Assembly (NCBI GenBank): GCA_900642245.1
Contig: CAAAJI010000010.1
Location: 586,466-650,465, forward strand
Direction: 5' to 3'
DNA: 64,000 nucleotides
Origin: Fragilaria radians
Taxonomy: Eukaryota; Bacillariophyta; Fragilariophyceae; Fragilariales; Fragilariaceae
The notes under the pieces are model-generated. The model did no database searches, was not told where the DNA came from, and saw only the letters and a list, made by a program, of their open reading frames with translations. The translations under genes were made by a program, and so were the position numbers. Positions 32,820 through 43,405 of the stretch are shown here, piece after piece; positions within the stretch are counted from its first letter, which is position 1; each line of letters starts with the position of its first letter.

Positions 32820-35687
32820 TTACTCATCAATAGGAGCTAGAGCACGAGTCAGACTCTGTTGAATAAATTCAATATCAATGGCCAAAGGAATGGTCAAAAC
32901 AAAGTCCTGACTTGTGGGTTTCACGCTCATACCCAGGCTGTAAATCAAATCTAGAACGTCCTTATGACGAGTCATTCGATCGACTACTTTGTTGGCCAGC
33001 TTCATGCTTCTAATTTTATGGTTCCAAGGCGCTTCAGAAAGGTTGTCGACGAAAGTCTTCAATACTTGAGTGGTAATCGCAAAGATTTCTTTCGCGTTTG
33101 GCTTCCTCTTAATCAAGTCAATCGACCTTTGAATATTTGCGAGTTGAATGTCATTGGCCAGTTGACATGGGCTATTGTCCTGTTTTTGCAACAAGCGCGC
33201 GGTAGCATATAACTGTGAATGGGGATTGCATTTTTTATTGTCATCATTATTCACAGTCAACATTACTTCTGTTGTCTCGGTTACCAAATCATCCTTTATA
33301 TGTCTTCTAGCGCCTATTTTAACAAGATAATCATCGAACTCTGTGATGGGACTAAAATTCGACTCATCTTCTAAACATGAAGCCTCAAGCGTCCTGATCA
33401 AATCCTGACTCTCACTTGGGACAAGCGATAACCACAATTTCATGAGGTCCTGCACTCCTTCTTCCCCTTTTTGCGATGCCATTAAAACATCTGTTCTCGA
33501 TCTATTTATATCAGCCACTACCTCTCCTGAGACAGCATCAAGTATAGCAAGAGAAGGAATACCACGAACGCCGTACTGCGTGCTCATAAACGCCCTCTTG
33601 ACGCAAGCCTCGTCGTATGGCAAAGCACACCATGGCATGGAAGAAAAATAGGTACCAAAATCCGCTTCGGAGCGGTCAGATGTGACGAATATAATTTCTA
33701 AACCTTGTTCAGGGTAGATTTCCTTGATAATGTTGTAAGTTTCAATTAGAACAGCTGTAAACCGACGACAAGGCGGGCACCAATGTGCTGAAAAATAAAT
33801 TCCTATGAGAGCGTGGTTCGAGATCAAGCTTTGACACGAAAAAGATGTCGCAACGCTTCCGATATTTTTCAACAAGGATGAACCAAACTGTGACACGAAG
33901 AAATCATTATCCACAGGGATTGGGAATTTGGTCATGGTATTTTTCTCTAAGCTATCAGTCAGTTGATTGCACAAAAAGGGTTCCGGTAAAAAATGGTAAG
34001 TCGTCCAATCCTTCAAAGCTTGGAAAGGAAATGAAGAGTTTTCCAGAAGGTATATCGGACAGCCAGGTCTCGTTGTATAACCAACACAGCTTCGTATTTT
34101 TGAAGCGTACGACAGAAAAGAATTTTTTTTCTGTTCTTCTGTTGCCACAATTTGTTTATCCAAGGCCATAATATTTTCAGAAAGTCTACCAACTATCCTG
34201 AAAGGTACGGTGTCTTTTTCCCGCTTTAAGTTCAATGGCAAATCGTAGATGTTTTGAAATTTGATGGAAATACCAGCCACTTCGGCGTATGTGCAACACG
34301 TCGCCCATTCTGGAGAGGCTTCAACTTGGCCAATGTACATGACACCAAGTCCAAGTGATTCCGGTAATTTAAATCCTCCAAGAGCCTGAAGCCTGCTTCT
34401 TGTTGTATGATCAACTTCTTGGGCCATGATACTTCCTTTCAGCGCGACAATCCGATTTTTAGGAACCGTTGTAATAAAGCTACCAACTTCATCCCAAGTT
34501 GAGAAAGAACGACATAACAGGACACAGCCGAAATGTACATCATCGATAACAACAACTGAAATACTTTCCGGACGTCCCAAATCACAATTAGCGCCTGAGA
34601 TGATGATTCCACTTTGTTCTTTTGGGAATACAGATAGTTCAATTTCTTCTTTGGGTAAGAATTGTTCCACGTGTAGACAATAGCTATGTGATAAGGGGAC
34701 ACCTTCCACATATGTCTTTCCTTCTTCACCACGAGAAACTTTCCAATCTCGGGATCCTGAAATTCTCCCCTTGCCATGCTTTTCATCTTCCGTCCACATG
34801 GTGGAAGTTTTGTATGCTGAAATGGTCGCACGTTCTAGGAATGCCAGTCTATCGATTACCTGGATACGGCTTTTGGAAAGGCCATTACGCAAAGATAAAT
34901 TTATCTGCGAAATGATACGCTCCAATGCTTCCTCAGAAGAAATTAGATCTCGCCGACGGTTTTGAAAGCTAGGGTCTTGAAACTTGCGAGTGTACCGCGC
35001 AGTCACGTCAACTACAAAATCTGTGGAAATGGCAACGATGAGATTTAAATTCTTCCCCCATCCAAATTCGTACATACTTGGTTTATTCATGATGCCTTCA
35101 CAACTATCAGCCATGACCCATTGTTCTTCAACGAGAACTTCAATCCATACGTGATCTGTCCAATCCATGACAAACCGAGTTTCAAAGCCTGCAGCTCGAC
35201 AGTACAGGCCAAATAAGTTCGCGAATTCTCCACATCGGCCTTTGCGAGTCTCTAATAACTTTCTGACTGAGTTATAACGAGGAAATAAGGTCTGTCGTGT
35301 GCAGAGTTCGCAGGTATATATTTCCACGTGACCAGCTTGTCCTTCGCGCTCCTCCAAGGATTGCGGCCCACGACTCTCTGAGAATCGCATGCACTCATTT
35401 GCGGCTCCACAATGTTCGCAACAAGGTTTATCTACCCAAGACATAACGTCTTTCTGAAAAAATAGAACAAGACGCTTCAAAAAAAGAGCGTCCCCATTGT
35501 AAAGAATATCATCCTCCCGGAAATATTTACTCCTCTCTTCTGTCGGAGAAATCAATTCCTCAAAAGGAATCATGAGTCTGCATTCACGCAATAAATTAGG
35601 ATCATCATCCCATGCTACAACTTTTTCAAGGGAACGCTGAATATCATGTCGAATCTTTTCATCTTGAAGGTCTTTATTTACCATCAT
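32820..35687 (-). CDS. NGLY1: peptide:N-glycanase fused to ILEI-, nucleoredoxin- and PUB-like domains
   Basis: Single exon, 955 residues from the ATG at 35687; the frame opens five codons earlier with TTG, and an in-frame TGA lies 24 bases before that. Residues about 85-245 are the transglutaminase-like core. Zinc CxxC pairs lie at 90-93 (CEHC) and 126-129 (CELC). The catalytic Cys is 152 in GRCGEFANLF, His 179 in DWTDHVW and Asp 194 in DSCEG; spacing agrees with human NGLY1. GWGKNLN and DVTARY follow. A plant-type linker region runs to about 330. Residues about 358-455 look like an ILEI/FAM3 domain (ISVVVIDDVHFGCVLLCRSF, then GGFKLPESLGLGVMYIG). Residues about 622-740 are nucleoredoxin/tryparedoxin-like, with WCPPC at 636-640 and RGIPSLAIL. 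Residues about 845-950 match a PUB domain (HKIRSMKLANK, LIYSLGM). The enzyme removes N-glycans from misfolded proteins bound for the proteasome, and PUB domains dock to p97/Cdc48. Human NGLY1 has PUB at the N-terminus and a PAW domain at the C-terminus, so this order differs. Confidence 0.9.
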   Translation of the reverse strand: MMVNKDLQDEKIRHDIQRSLEKVVAWDDDPNLLRECRLMIPFEELISPTEERSKYFREDDILYNGDALFLKRLVLFFQKDVMSWVDKPCCEHCGAANECMRFSESRGPQSLEEREGQAGHVEIYTCELCTRQTLFPRYNSVRKLLETRKGRCGEFANLFGLYCRAAGFETRFVMDWTDHVWIEVLVEEQWVMADSCEGIMNKPSMYEFGWGKNLNLIVAISTDFVVDVTARYTRKFQDPSFQNRRRDLISSEEALERIISQINLSLRNGLSKSRIQVIDRLAFLERATISAYKTSTMWTEDEKHGKGRISGSRDWKVSRGEEGKTYVEGVPLSHSYCLHVEQFLPKEEIELSVFPKEQSGIIISGANCDLGRPESISVVVIDDVHFGCVLLCRSFSTWDEVGSFITTVPKNRIVALKGSIMAQEVDHTTRSRLQALGGFKLPESLGLGVMYIGQVEASPEWATCCTYAEVAGISIKFQNIYDLPLNLKREKDTVPFRIVGRLSENIMALDKQIVATEEQKKNSFLSYASKIRSCVGYTTRPGCPIYLLENSSFPFQALKDWTTYHFLPEPFLCNQLTDSLEKNTMTKFPIPVDNDFFVSQFGSSLLKNIGSVATSFSCQSLISNHALIGIYFSAHWCPPCRRFTAVLIETYNIIKEIYPEQGLEIIFVTSDRSEADFGTYFSSMPWCALPYDEACVKRAFMSTQYGVRGIPSLAILDAVSGEVVADINRSRTDVLMASQKGEEGVQDLMKLWLSLVPSESQDLIRTLEASCLEDESNFSPITEFDDYLVKIGARRHIKDDLVTETTEVMLTVNNDDNKKCNPHSQLYATARLLQKQDNSPCQLANDIQLANIQRSIDLIKRKPNAKEIFAITTQVLKTFVDNLSEAPWNHKIRSMKLANKVVDRMTRHKDVLDLIYSLGMSVKPTSQDFVLTIPLAIDIEFIQQSLTRALAPIDE

Positions 35688-36079
35688 TTCCAAGCGGTCC
35701 AAATTGGTTAGTCCTCCTTTTATTCAAGTCATTTTACCAAGAAGGTTTACCCATATGCATTAACCTTACTTGAAATGTTTGGATCGAAGATTAAAAAAAC
35801 GTTATACTTGACGATGGTCCGATCAAAAAATGTTTAAAATGAGTTTGAATTCATTTCAGGTTAACATGTTGCATTATTTTTTGGAATCAACATTTGACAG
35901 ATATCATTTACCTGCTATTCCTCCCTAATTTCCAGCCATCTACCTGTGTCGCAAATCCATAGATTATCATCGTCCGAAGTCTCTTCACCTCCAATCAATT
36001 ACATTTCATTTTCTGTCATCATGTTTATGGTCTGATTTTTTCTATAATCAAAGAGATAGTCCCATTTCTTGTCATTTGG
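35688..36079. other. intergenic, promoter side of the glycanase gene
   Basis: About 0.4 kb with no coding frame. It should contain the promoter and leader of the glycanase gene, unless a short upstream exon exists. Confidence 0.4.
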
Positions 36080-36600
36080 ATCACCGTATAAGTGAAATTT
36101 GAACACGAGACACCTCTCTCCTTTTTTCCTGTCTTTTTCATATCACCTTTTTGCACACTTTATGTATTTAGTAGGTTGTACATATTTGCTTTAAAGTCCA
36201 CATACTCTTTCGTCTTCTCGTTGATATCAAATTTGGATAGGTCTTACATTTTACATCCCTTGAATTCCTTAATTGATTGAACCAGACTAGGCTTGTTTTT
36301 GGCTCAAATGTATGCATTAACTTCTACCAGCTCATCCTTGTATCTCCTTCAGGAAGGGTTTTTGTCATGCTATTCTCCACCATTCCGAAATATTCATCGG
36401 ATTCACAACTGTTCATCAACTTGGTATGAGCCAGATCTTATATCACTCTTGTTGCCTCAAGAGTGTCTCCTTGTATCCTTTGAGCTTGGACTTGGCCAAA
36501 GTGTTCTTTCATCATCTATCTCAATCCTTTGCATTCCTCAAAAAATTGGTCAGCTTAATCCAAATTCTTTCCCAAGAACTTCTTAGCCTTGCTGTTTATT
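36080..36600 (-). mobile_element. relic of a copia gag gene
   Basis: Read on the minus strand, a gag-like stretch appears: ENSMTKTLPEGDTRMSW, a stop, then KLMHTFEPKTSLVWFNQ. In another frame it continues SIKEFKGCKM, a stop, then DLSKFDINEKTKEYVDFK. The pattern GD.r.aW..L...yePkT..slv...keF...k is that of copia gag proteins in diatoms. Stops and frame changes make it a dead fragment. It is in opposite orientation to the copia pol relic that starts about 1 kb further on. Confidence 0.4.
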
Positions 36601-37589
36601 AAATGAAAACTGCTCTTTAAAACGAGTTGAATTTTCGTTGCTCTTAGTCTCGCTGAATTCTGCTTCCTTGGATGTTTCAGATAGAAGACACAAAAACATT
36701 GAGCCTCAAAAGCTGAGATTTCCCCATGCATATAAAATTAAATTGAATGTTTTTGTTGATGTAGTTTTATTTTCTTTTTGTTGAGTCTTTTTTGCTAATT
36801 TTTCACGTAAGTCACATGCAACTTTCCCATCATAAAATTGTTAAAGTTATCATCCTTATTCTCAAACTACCATTTTATCACTTTTCAATACTTTAAATGG
36901 AAAAATATTGATGAGTTTGAGAGGTCCGGTGTGACACAAATGCATCTATCAGCCTAATTATATTTGATTAAGATAATCGCTCCAAAGTGTTGAATAATAG
37001 CTTTAAGCCATCAATTAATATTTGTACTTCTATTGATACTATATTTTCGCAATTTCCTTAAAAGAGTGAGTCAGACGCCTGTCGTTACTGATTCGATTTC
37101 CCAACCAAATTGTATCATTCTTACGCATGTCTATCCTTGGGTATAGTCCTGTACGCGGTGCTGATAAGCATTTCACTCCTCGTATCTTTCTTAATATGTT
37201 GCTAGACATATTGCTTACAACATGCTTCTGTTTTTGTGTTTGGTTGGAAGCTATTTTACAACGCAATTTTGTGAGTCAAATATCTTCCAAACACATGTCA
37301 ACAGGGGGTTGCCTGTAATATTCTTGCAACCTATAGCCATGTGGTAGGTTAAAGAAAGCGACATGAAGAATATTTCCTTCTCAATTGTATAATATCTTTT
37401 AATGTTTTGTGCATTTTTCAATCATTGACATTGCTAGGGAATCGGGGTAAACAGTAGCAAATCAAGTCAAATGACTCAAAGATATCATACATATCCTAAA
37501 ATACATGTTCAACAAAAAAAGGTAATACGCACAAGATTATCACATCAGGAATAAAATTAAAAAGTGTTGGTACACAAGAAAAGTTGAAA
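36601..37589. other. AT-rich repeat-like spacer, no gene seen
   Basis: No supported coding region. Two opposed frames around 37039-37318 have no domain. It probably consists of old element sequence lying between two copia relics. Confidence 0.35.
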
Positions 37590-40450
37590 AGAGTTTGTTT
37601 AATTCTTTTTCAATTGCGAAGTCTTGGGCTACAAAACTCTCTCCTTTCCTTTCCTTTCCTTTCCTTTCCTTTNNNNNNNNNNNNNNNNNNNNNNNNNNNN
37701 NNNNNNNNNNNNNNNNNNNNNNNNNNNNNNNNNNNNNNNNNNNNNNNNNNNNNNNNNNNNNNNNNNNNNNNNNNNNNNNNNNNNNNNNNNNNNNNNNNNN
37801 NNNNNNNNNNNNNNNNNNNNNNNNNNNNNNNNNNNNNTTTCCTTTCCTTTCCTTTCCTTTCCTTTCCTTTCCTTTCCTTTCCTGTCTTAAATGTAATAAG
37901 AAGGGTCATTGTGTATATAAATGTCCTGGAAGGTCTCATGCTAGCAAAAGAGACAATGTAGTGAATCAGCTTCTTTGACCACTTTGAACCAGGTGCATAA
38001 ACATAACCTATGTTTGATTGGGATGAAATATTTGAAGATTACCAAGATTTTATTCCTGAACAGTTAATACATCAGAAATTCAGGATCTAACACATAATCA
38101 CTCCGTTCCTAATTCTTCTGAAATGAATTTGGAGTCTTGACTACTTGATTCTTGAGCTTCTTGTGGTGTTATTTGAATTTTTTTCAGATGTCACGTACAA
38201 TGCCAAGTGACAAGACAATTGTTGTTGGGAATGGTTCTAAAGTGGCAACATTCTCGCAAGGTATCATTTATATCCAGGATTCCAGTGGGAATGTACAGAC
38301 TGTTGATGATGTACATTTTGCTCCCTCCTTCACTAAATCATCATATCCATGAGAGTATTGCTTGAGAATGGATGGAAAGTCACCAGCGTAACTACAACAA
38401 GTATTAAAACGAGCACAAGTCAACAAGCTTCTATATCCTTTAACTTGGACCCATTAGACAAGCTATACTCTTTTAGAGGACACAGAAGCAACAAAACCAC
38501 TGAAATCACTGCTATTTCGCAAACTAAGACGATGGAAATCAACATACTCCATGGAATACTTGCTCATGCAGATTTTTCCACACGTAAGTTAATGGCCAAT
38601 TCTTTGGTAATTATTCTGACAGGGCCACAAATGCAACTCAGCACAGAGCAGATTATACTTACTACGCTTGGGATTGCTTCCTTACCAAGATGAGTGATCT
38701 ATGGGAACCATTTGAAACACCACTCACAAAAATAAAGGGACTTGGTTTTACCACACCCTTATTCACTGTGATAATGCTGGTAAAAATGTCAACTACCTCA
38801 ATGCAGTATGCTTGGAAGGAGGTATCACAATGGAAATGACAGCACCTTACATATCCCAGATGAATGGTGTGGTGGAAAGAATATTTGACATTGCAAGAAA
38901 TAGGGCGTTTTGCCATGATGGTTACAGCAAGGGTTAGCTCTAGTCTTCAGAACAGGCTTTCGGCTGAAGCAGTTGATCCAGCAACCAATATTGGTAACAT
39001 TTTTCCTTCCTGAAGATAGCATACTCCTCCTCACAAGATGTTCTATGGTGAAGAAAGGTAAATTACCACATTCTCGCAGCCTTTTGCAAAATTGCCTACA
39101 TTAGTAATTGCTCAAATTTCCATCGTAAATTTTCTCGAAAGGCCAAAAAGTGTGTCTTCATTGGCTTTACAGAGGATCTTGCCCCTAACACCTTTAGATC
39201 TTTTAATCCTGAGACCAATAAAGTCTTTTAACGTAAGATATTACAAAGTGGCTTGAGTGGCATGGAAGGATAGCTGGTGTAAAAGATATGGAGCTCTTTG
39301 AACAACTGAAGCCCTAAAAAATCTTCTATAATTCCGGAGATTGACGTACCTGACCAGCCTCTTGATGAAGAGCCCCCCCCCCAGCCCCCCTTCTTTTCAA
39401 AGGAAATTAATGACGAATTTCCACATCTCTCTACACCTCCGTCACTTCTTTAATCAAGTTCACAAAAAACTGCCTGTCACAAAGTCACAGCAAATAAAGA
39501 GCCAGTTGAGACACAAGATGAAAAAAGGAGCTCCCCTCGGCCACGCCACAAGTTATTCCGTGAGATCAAATGTCTTCAAACCTTGTATAATCCAATATCT
39601 CTGGAAGGCATCCTCCATGCAAGCTTTCTACCAGCTGAATTTATCTTCAATGTCAATGATGGATCTTATCCGAGGAGGCGCCTAAGAAGTTCAAATGCAT
39701 GATGAAGCTACATTATCTAAGTTGGCTTAAAGCCCATGAATCTGTTCTCAAAAGGCCTGGACAGTCCTTCCAAGGTCAAGTTTGCCTTAAGATAAACGGG
39801 TTTTGAAGACCCTCTTTGTCTACAGAATCAAAACAGATGGGTCCAAAAAGGCACACTGTGTAATCAAGGGCTATGAGCAGATACCAAGTATTGATTTCCA
39901 TGATACCACAGTCTGCATAGTTCTTGGTCTTTCCTTTATTATGCAAACCTAAAGCCTAATTGGGTAACCTAATGATTGATGTTGAAGATGCACCCTTAAA
40001 TGCAGAGTTGGACCAGGATATATTCATCAAAATTCCAGAAGGTCTTCGCGTATACAGTCAAAAGAAAGGAGGCATGGAACTTAGAGATTCAGTTGTGAAG
40101 CTCCTCAGGGCCAATACGGGCTTGTTCAAAATCCCAGACTCTGGATAAACACATTTTCGGGCATTTTGACAGATCTTGGAATGGGGCAATACAAATAAGA
40201 TACCTGTTAATTTGTTTTCCCAAATTCTGGAGACTCACAAGGCATTATTTTAGTGTATTTCAATGATTGTATCATTACAGGACCCACTTCAGGGATTACA
40301 AAGTTGAGGCAAGGAATTGCAAATAGAGTTACCATCACTGAGACAAGGCCCTTTAGACGCCATCTAGGCGTTGATTGGAGAGACATGTTGCACAAATGCA
40401 ACTTGCAGCAGAGGCAAAGTATATGACTAAAAATGCAGGAAGTTAGTATG
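37590..40450 (+). mobile_element. decayed Ty1/copia element (zinc knuckle to RT)
   Basis: Pieces follow the order of a copia polyprotein. A CCHC zinc knuckle lies at 37883-37924 (CLKCNKKGHCVYKC). A protease piece with the active-site motif broken by a stop (LLDS*ASCGVI, 38141 on) is followed by KTIVVGNGSKVA and VQTVDDVHFAPSF. A gag-pre-integrase region lies at 38349-38693. The integrase core HCDNAGKNVNYLNAV ... APYISQMNGVVERIF is at 38764-38884. A region near 39030-39300 has PPHKMFYGE, GKKCVFIGFTED-like and DITKWLEWHGRI pieces. RT pieces are IDVEDAPLNAELDQDIFIKI (39960 on) and GIILVYFNDCIITG (40241 on), in which the catalytic YVDD box reads YFND. Many stops and frameshifts show it is inactive. 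No LTR was found at either end. A pentanucleotide microsatellite abuts the zinc knuckle. Confidence 0.85.
37642..37883. repeat. (CCTTT)n microsatellite with 165-N gap
   Basis: Perfect CCTTT/TTTCC repeats run from about 37642 to 37672 and again from 37838 to 37883, with Ns at 37673-37837 between them. The gap is almost certainly more of the same repeat that could not be assembled. All frames through it read as short F/P/L/S or K/G/E/R repeats, so the open frames spanning it are meaningless. Confidence 0.95.
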
Positions 40451-40687
40451 GATTTCTAACAAAAATACTGGCTAGCCAGCTTACGGGGTCGCATTACTAG
40501 TTTTGGAACAATCCCAAGATTTTTTGCACGTGTCTTTTGACAAGGGGCACGTCATCACTTCCTTTGTGATGATTTCTTCGAAAGTTGAAGCAAGTTGGTT
40601 TTTCTTACGGTAGTGTCAACACCAAAAATTCCGAGGTAATATAACGTATTTCATAAAAATCATAACAGTGTTCTCTAGATAAAAAAA

Positions 40688-42380
40688 ATGATCTCACGCC
40701 TTGCCCTTGTTGGCTTTTTGTTGTTGACGTCAAGTCAAGGAACAGCATTCATATACCCCAAGATTCTACCTCGCCGGATTCTACTGACCTCCAACTTTGC
40801 GTATCGTCTGAATTACCAATACCAGCTGGACCAATTAACGGGAAAGGTCAATCTAAATGGTGATAACTCATACGATGTTGAGACTGCAGATGCCCAGATG
40901 GCATTAGACTTGAAGTCAGCTGAAGACGCCGCTGAGGCCGCAGTGGAGCGATTTACGGAGTTGGAACATCTGATTAGAGTCAAGGAACAGCAGCAGCGAG
41001 AAATGGCTATGAAAATGAAGCAGGAGCTTGAGTAAGTGTGATCAAACTTATCGAAGTGGTATTCTATTACGTCGTTCGATTGAGCAAAGATTCACTCATT
41101 GTCTCAACCAAGAAAGCAGAAAGCTGAATTCAAAAATAAAGTGAACGAAATGGGAAGCGAGTTCACTTACCTTAAACTTGATGCTCACAAAGAAAAAATA
41201 CAGACTATTCAATTGTACAAAGAGAGGGAAAACTCGCTGAAGGAAGAAATGGAATCGCTTTCAAAGCAGCTTCTTGAGGAGAAGCAGCGGGTTTTTGAGA
41301 GTCAACAAGCCACTAACCGAATCCTTGAATCAAGGTCTGAGCTTAATGCAGCAGTTGGTAATCTTCAAAAGCAACTTGAATCAGAACGGAAGGAATGGGA
41401 GCAAAAAGTTTTTGGATGAAAAAGTGGCTCACGAGCAAGAAATGAAGCGCCTTATTCAAGACCAGTTAGATAGAGCGCAAGAAATGATGAATTATGCTAC
41501 AGTAAATCGTGACCTGGAAGACAAACTGGCCAAAGAACAAGAAGAGCATGCGAGATACCTGATCCAGTACGAACAAACCATAGCAGATTTGGAAGGAAAA
41601 CTCAATGCAGAAAAAGTTGCTCACAACCGCGATGTCAAGTCATTGCTTGAAGAGCAAGCAGCATTCAACCGTGATCTCCTCAGGTATGAAAAGCTGAGTC
41701 AAGACTTGGCGTCCAAACTAAATGAAGAGCAGGAAGCTCATTCTCGTGAAGTTCTTATGCTTAGTTCTGAGCAAGATGCTCGTAAAAAAGAAATAGCTCA
41801 GACAGCACAGGTAAGACAATGATCATGCCTATGTTACAAGCAATTGTTTCTCATGTTTAATCATTAGGAGCTAGCAGCTGCGAAAGAAATGACAGAGTCT
41901 ATTTTACAGAAACGAGCAGCACTCGAGGAAAAAAGTGTTCAATTACAAGATATGCTTGAAAAAGAAAAGGAGGCCCACGATCAGGATTTGAAGGAATCCC
42001 AAGAAGTACTATCCAAGCTTCAGCAAGAAATTTCAGAAATGGAGAAGGAGAAAGACTTCTTGCTGAGGAATAAGGCACAATCGAATACACTATACTTAAA
42101 GTTGAGCCAGGCTGAGGAAGAAAGCAATCGAATCTTACAGAAGAGAATTGAAATTGAAGCGGAGCTTGCAAATCTACAGAGAAAATACGAAATGGATTCC
42201 ACAGCATGGCGATCTAAAATGGAACGTGAAGTTGCAGTTCAGAGAAAAATTGCAGAGGATGCATTGCGTGAACTGGCAAAGATCAAGGAAAAGGAGGCTG
42301 AACGTGCGGCTGAGCGCAATGATTTGAATTCATTGATTGGACGCACATTCAAGGTTATGCTAGGAATGCCCGAAGAATAA
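40688..42380 (+). CDS. plastid-targeted coiled-coil protein, frame-broken at a homopolymer
   Basis: Exons 40688-41031, 41113-41810 and 41868-42380, with introns of 81 and 57 bases (GTAAGT to CAAG; GTAAGA to TTAG). The leader MISRLALVGFLLLTSSQG is followed by TAFIYPK, a signal peptide plus TAF plastid-import motif. From about residue 70 to the C-terminus nearly everything is charged heptad-like coiled coil. A repeat of roughly 39 residues with the pattern [EK].E..AH.....LL.EQ recurs several times. Exon 2 as given shifts frame near 41403-41413, where an A5 and a T5 run are adjacent. Removing one base joins ERKEWEQK to FLDEKVAHEQEMK and the total becomes exactly 518 codons including stop. A sequencing indel is the simplest explanation. 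No motor, ATPase or other globular domain is visible and no family is recognised. A structural role in the plastid or its membranes is only an inference. Confidence 0.68.
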
Positions 42381-42811
42381 AAGCATTTAGGGATTTACAT
42401 GCAGTAAAATGTTCATCATTAGATTTCAGAAATAATCGTCATTACAAACGGATGAAAACTCCTTAATTAAATTATTGCAACTTTCATGCCTTCATGCAAT
42501 TTTTTCTGAAACGTGTGTGATAAAAGTGGTACTGTAAGTGGAAGTAAATATAAGATTTCCTCAGACATCGGCAGAATTATGTAATTTCAACGCTTAAATC
42601 AGTGCAAAATTCTTGTTCTGCAACTGCATTTTCATGAAAATATTTTCCACTAGGAAACGTATTTTTCTTCGATCCTCTCCGATTACCCATAGAGGAACTT
42701 TTTCTTAAATTACTGTGATCTGATATTGCATGTTCTTCCCTGATAAGTGCATTTGAATCATATATCTAGATCATTTAATTTTATAAAAGATCTTGAGAAA
42801 ACACAAGAATC
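42381..42811. other. intergenic spacer, no gene seen
   Basis: About 430 bases between two forward genes. It should hold the 3' end of the coiled-coil gene and the promoter of the J-domain gene. Confidence 0.5.
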
Positions 42812-43405
42812 ATGGATACTGATTCAGCTTATGCAACTCTAGGCCTACCGCCTTTCTCTTCCATCGACCAAGTGAAGTTACAATATCGTAAATTAGCATT
42901 GATGTATCATCCTGATCGAGTGTCCATCGATCACAAGAAAGCAGCACATGATCACTTCGCAAAAATCAGTACTGCCTATGAGCTATTAACTGGACGTAAC
43001 ACACAAACAATTGATCCTCCTCAGATATTATACTCAACTACGTTTGCCAATCCATATTCCTTACTTCGATCTTACCCGCGGACTCAGTCGAATCAAGTTA
43101 TTATGTTAAATCCATTGCCCTATCTACCTTCAACTGAGGATGAGAAGTCGAACAAACGTATTTTTAGTGACGCCAATATTGAAAGTAATCAGGACGATGA
43201 CGAAAGTCAATGTTGGAATTCAGCATCGAAACGAATAAGAATGACAAATACTACGCTAGAGAAAAACCCCGAATTTGTTTCAGAGCCAATCCCATTCGAC
43301 ATAAGGTATTCTATTAAACGTGATTGCTGGTCTGTGAATGATCTATCGTGGGAAGATAAATTCCCTTCGAAAAGAAGAAGAACTATAGCGTCTCTTTGCA
43401 TTTAA
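42812..43405 (+). CDS. small J-domain (DnaJ-like) protein
   Basis: Single exon, 197 residues, ATG at 42812. Residues about 4-62 form a J domain: SAYATLGLPPFSSIDQVKLQ, then YRKLALMYHPDR with the essential HPD at 33-35, then HFAKISTAYELLTG. The HPD loop stimulates the ATPase of an Hsp70 partner. There is no G/F region, zinc-finger or client-binding domain, so it is a class III (type C) J protein. The rest is polar, with two basic clusters, SKRIR and SKRRR, the second nine residues from the C-terminus; they could act as nuclear signals. No signal peptide or membrane span is present, so the partner is probably cytosolic or nuclear. Confidence 0.82.
   Translation: MDTDSAYATLGLPPFSSIDQVKLQYRKLALMYHPDRVSIDHKKAAHDHFAKISTAYELLTGRNTQTIDPPQILYSTTFANPYSLLRSYPRTQSNQVIMLNPLPYLPSTEDEKSNKRIFSDANIESNQDDDESQCWNSASKRIRMTNTTLEKNPEFVSEPIPFDIRYSIKRDCWSVNDLSWEDKFPSKRRRTIASLCI

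Noticed and set aside
37584..37978. Several open frames of 88-127 codons on both strands.
   Set aside because: They are translations of the CCTTT microsatellite and the N gap; only the zinc-knuckle piece at 37883-37924 is meaningful, as part of the copia relic.
40688..42380. Four separate short coiled-coil genes.
   Set aside because: Splice sites in the right phase and one homopolymer shift join them into a single protein.
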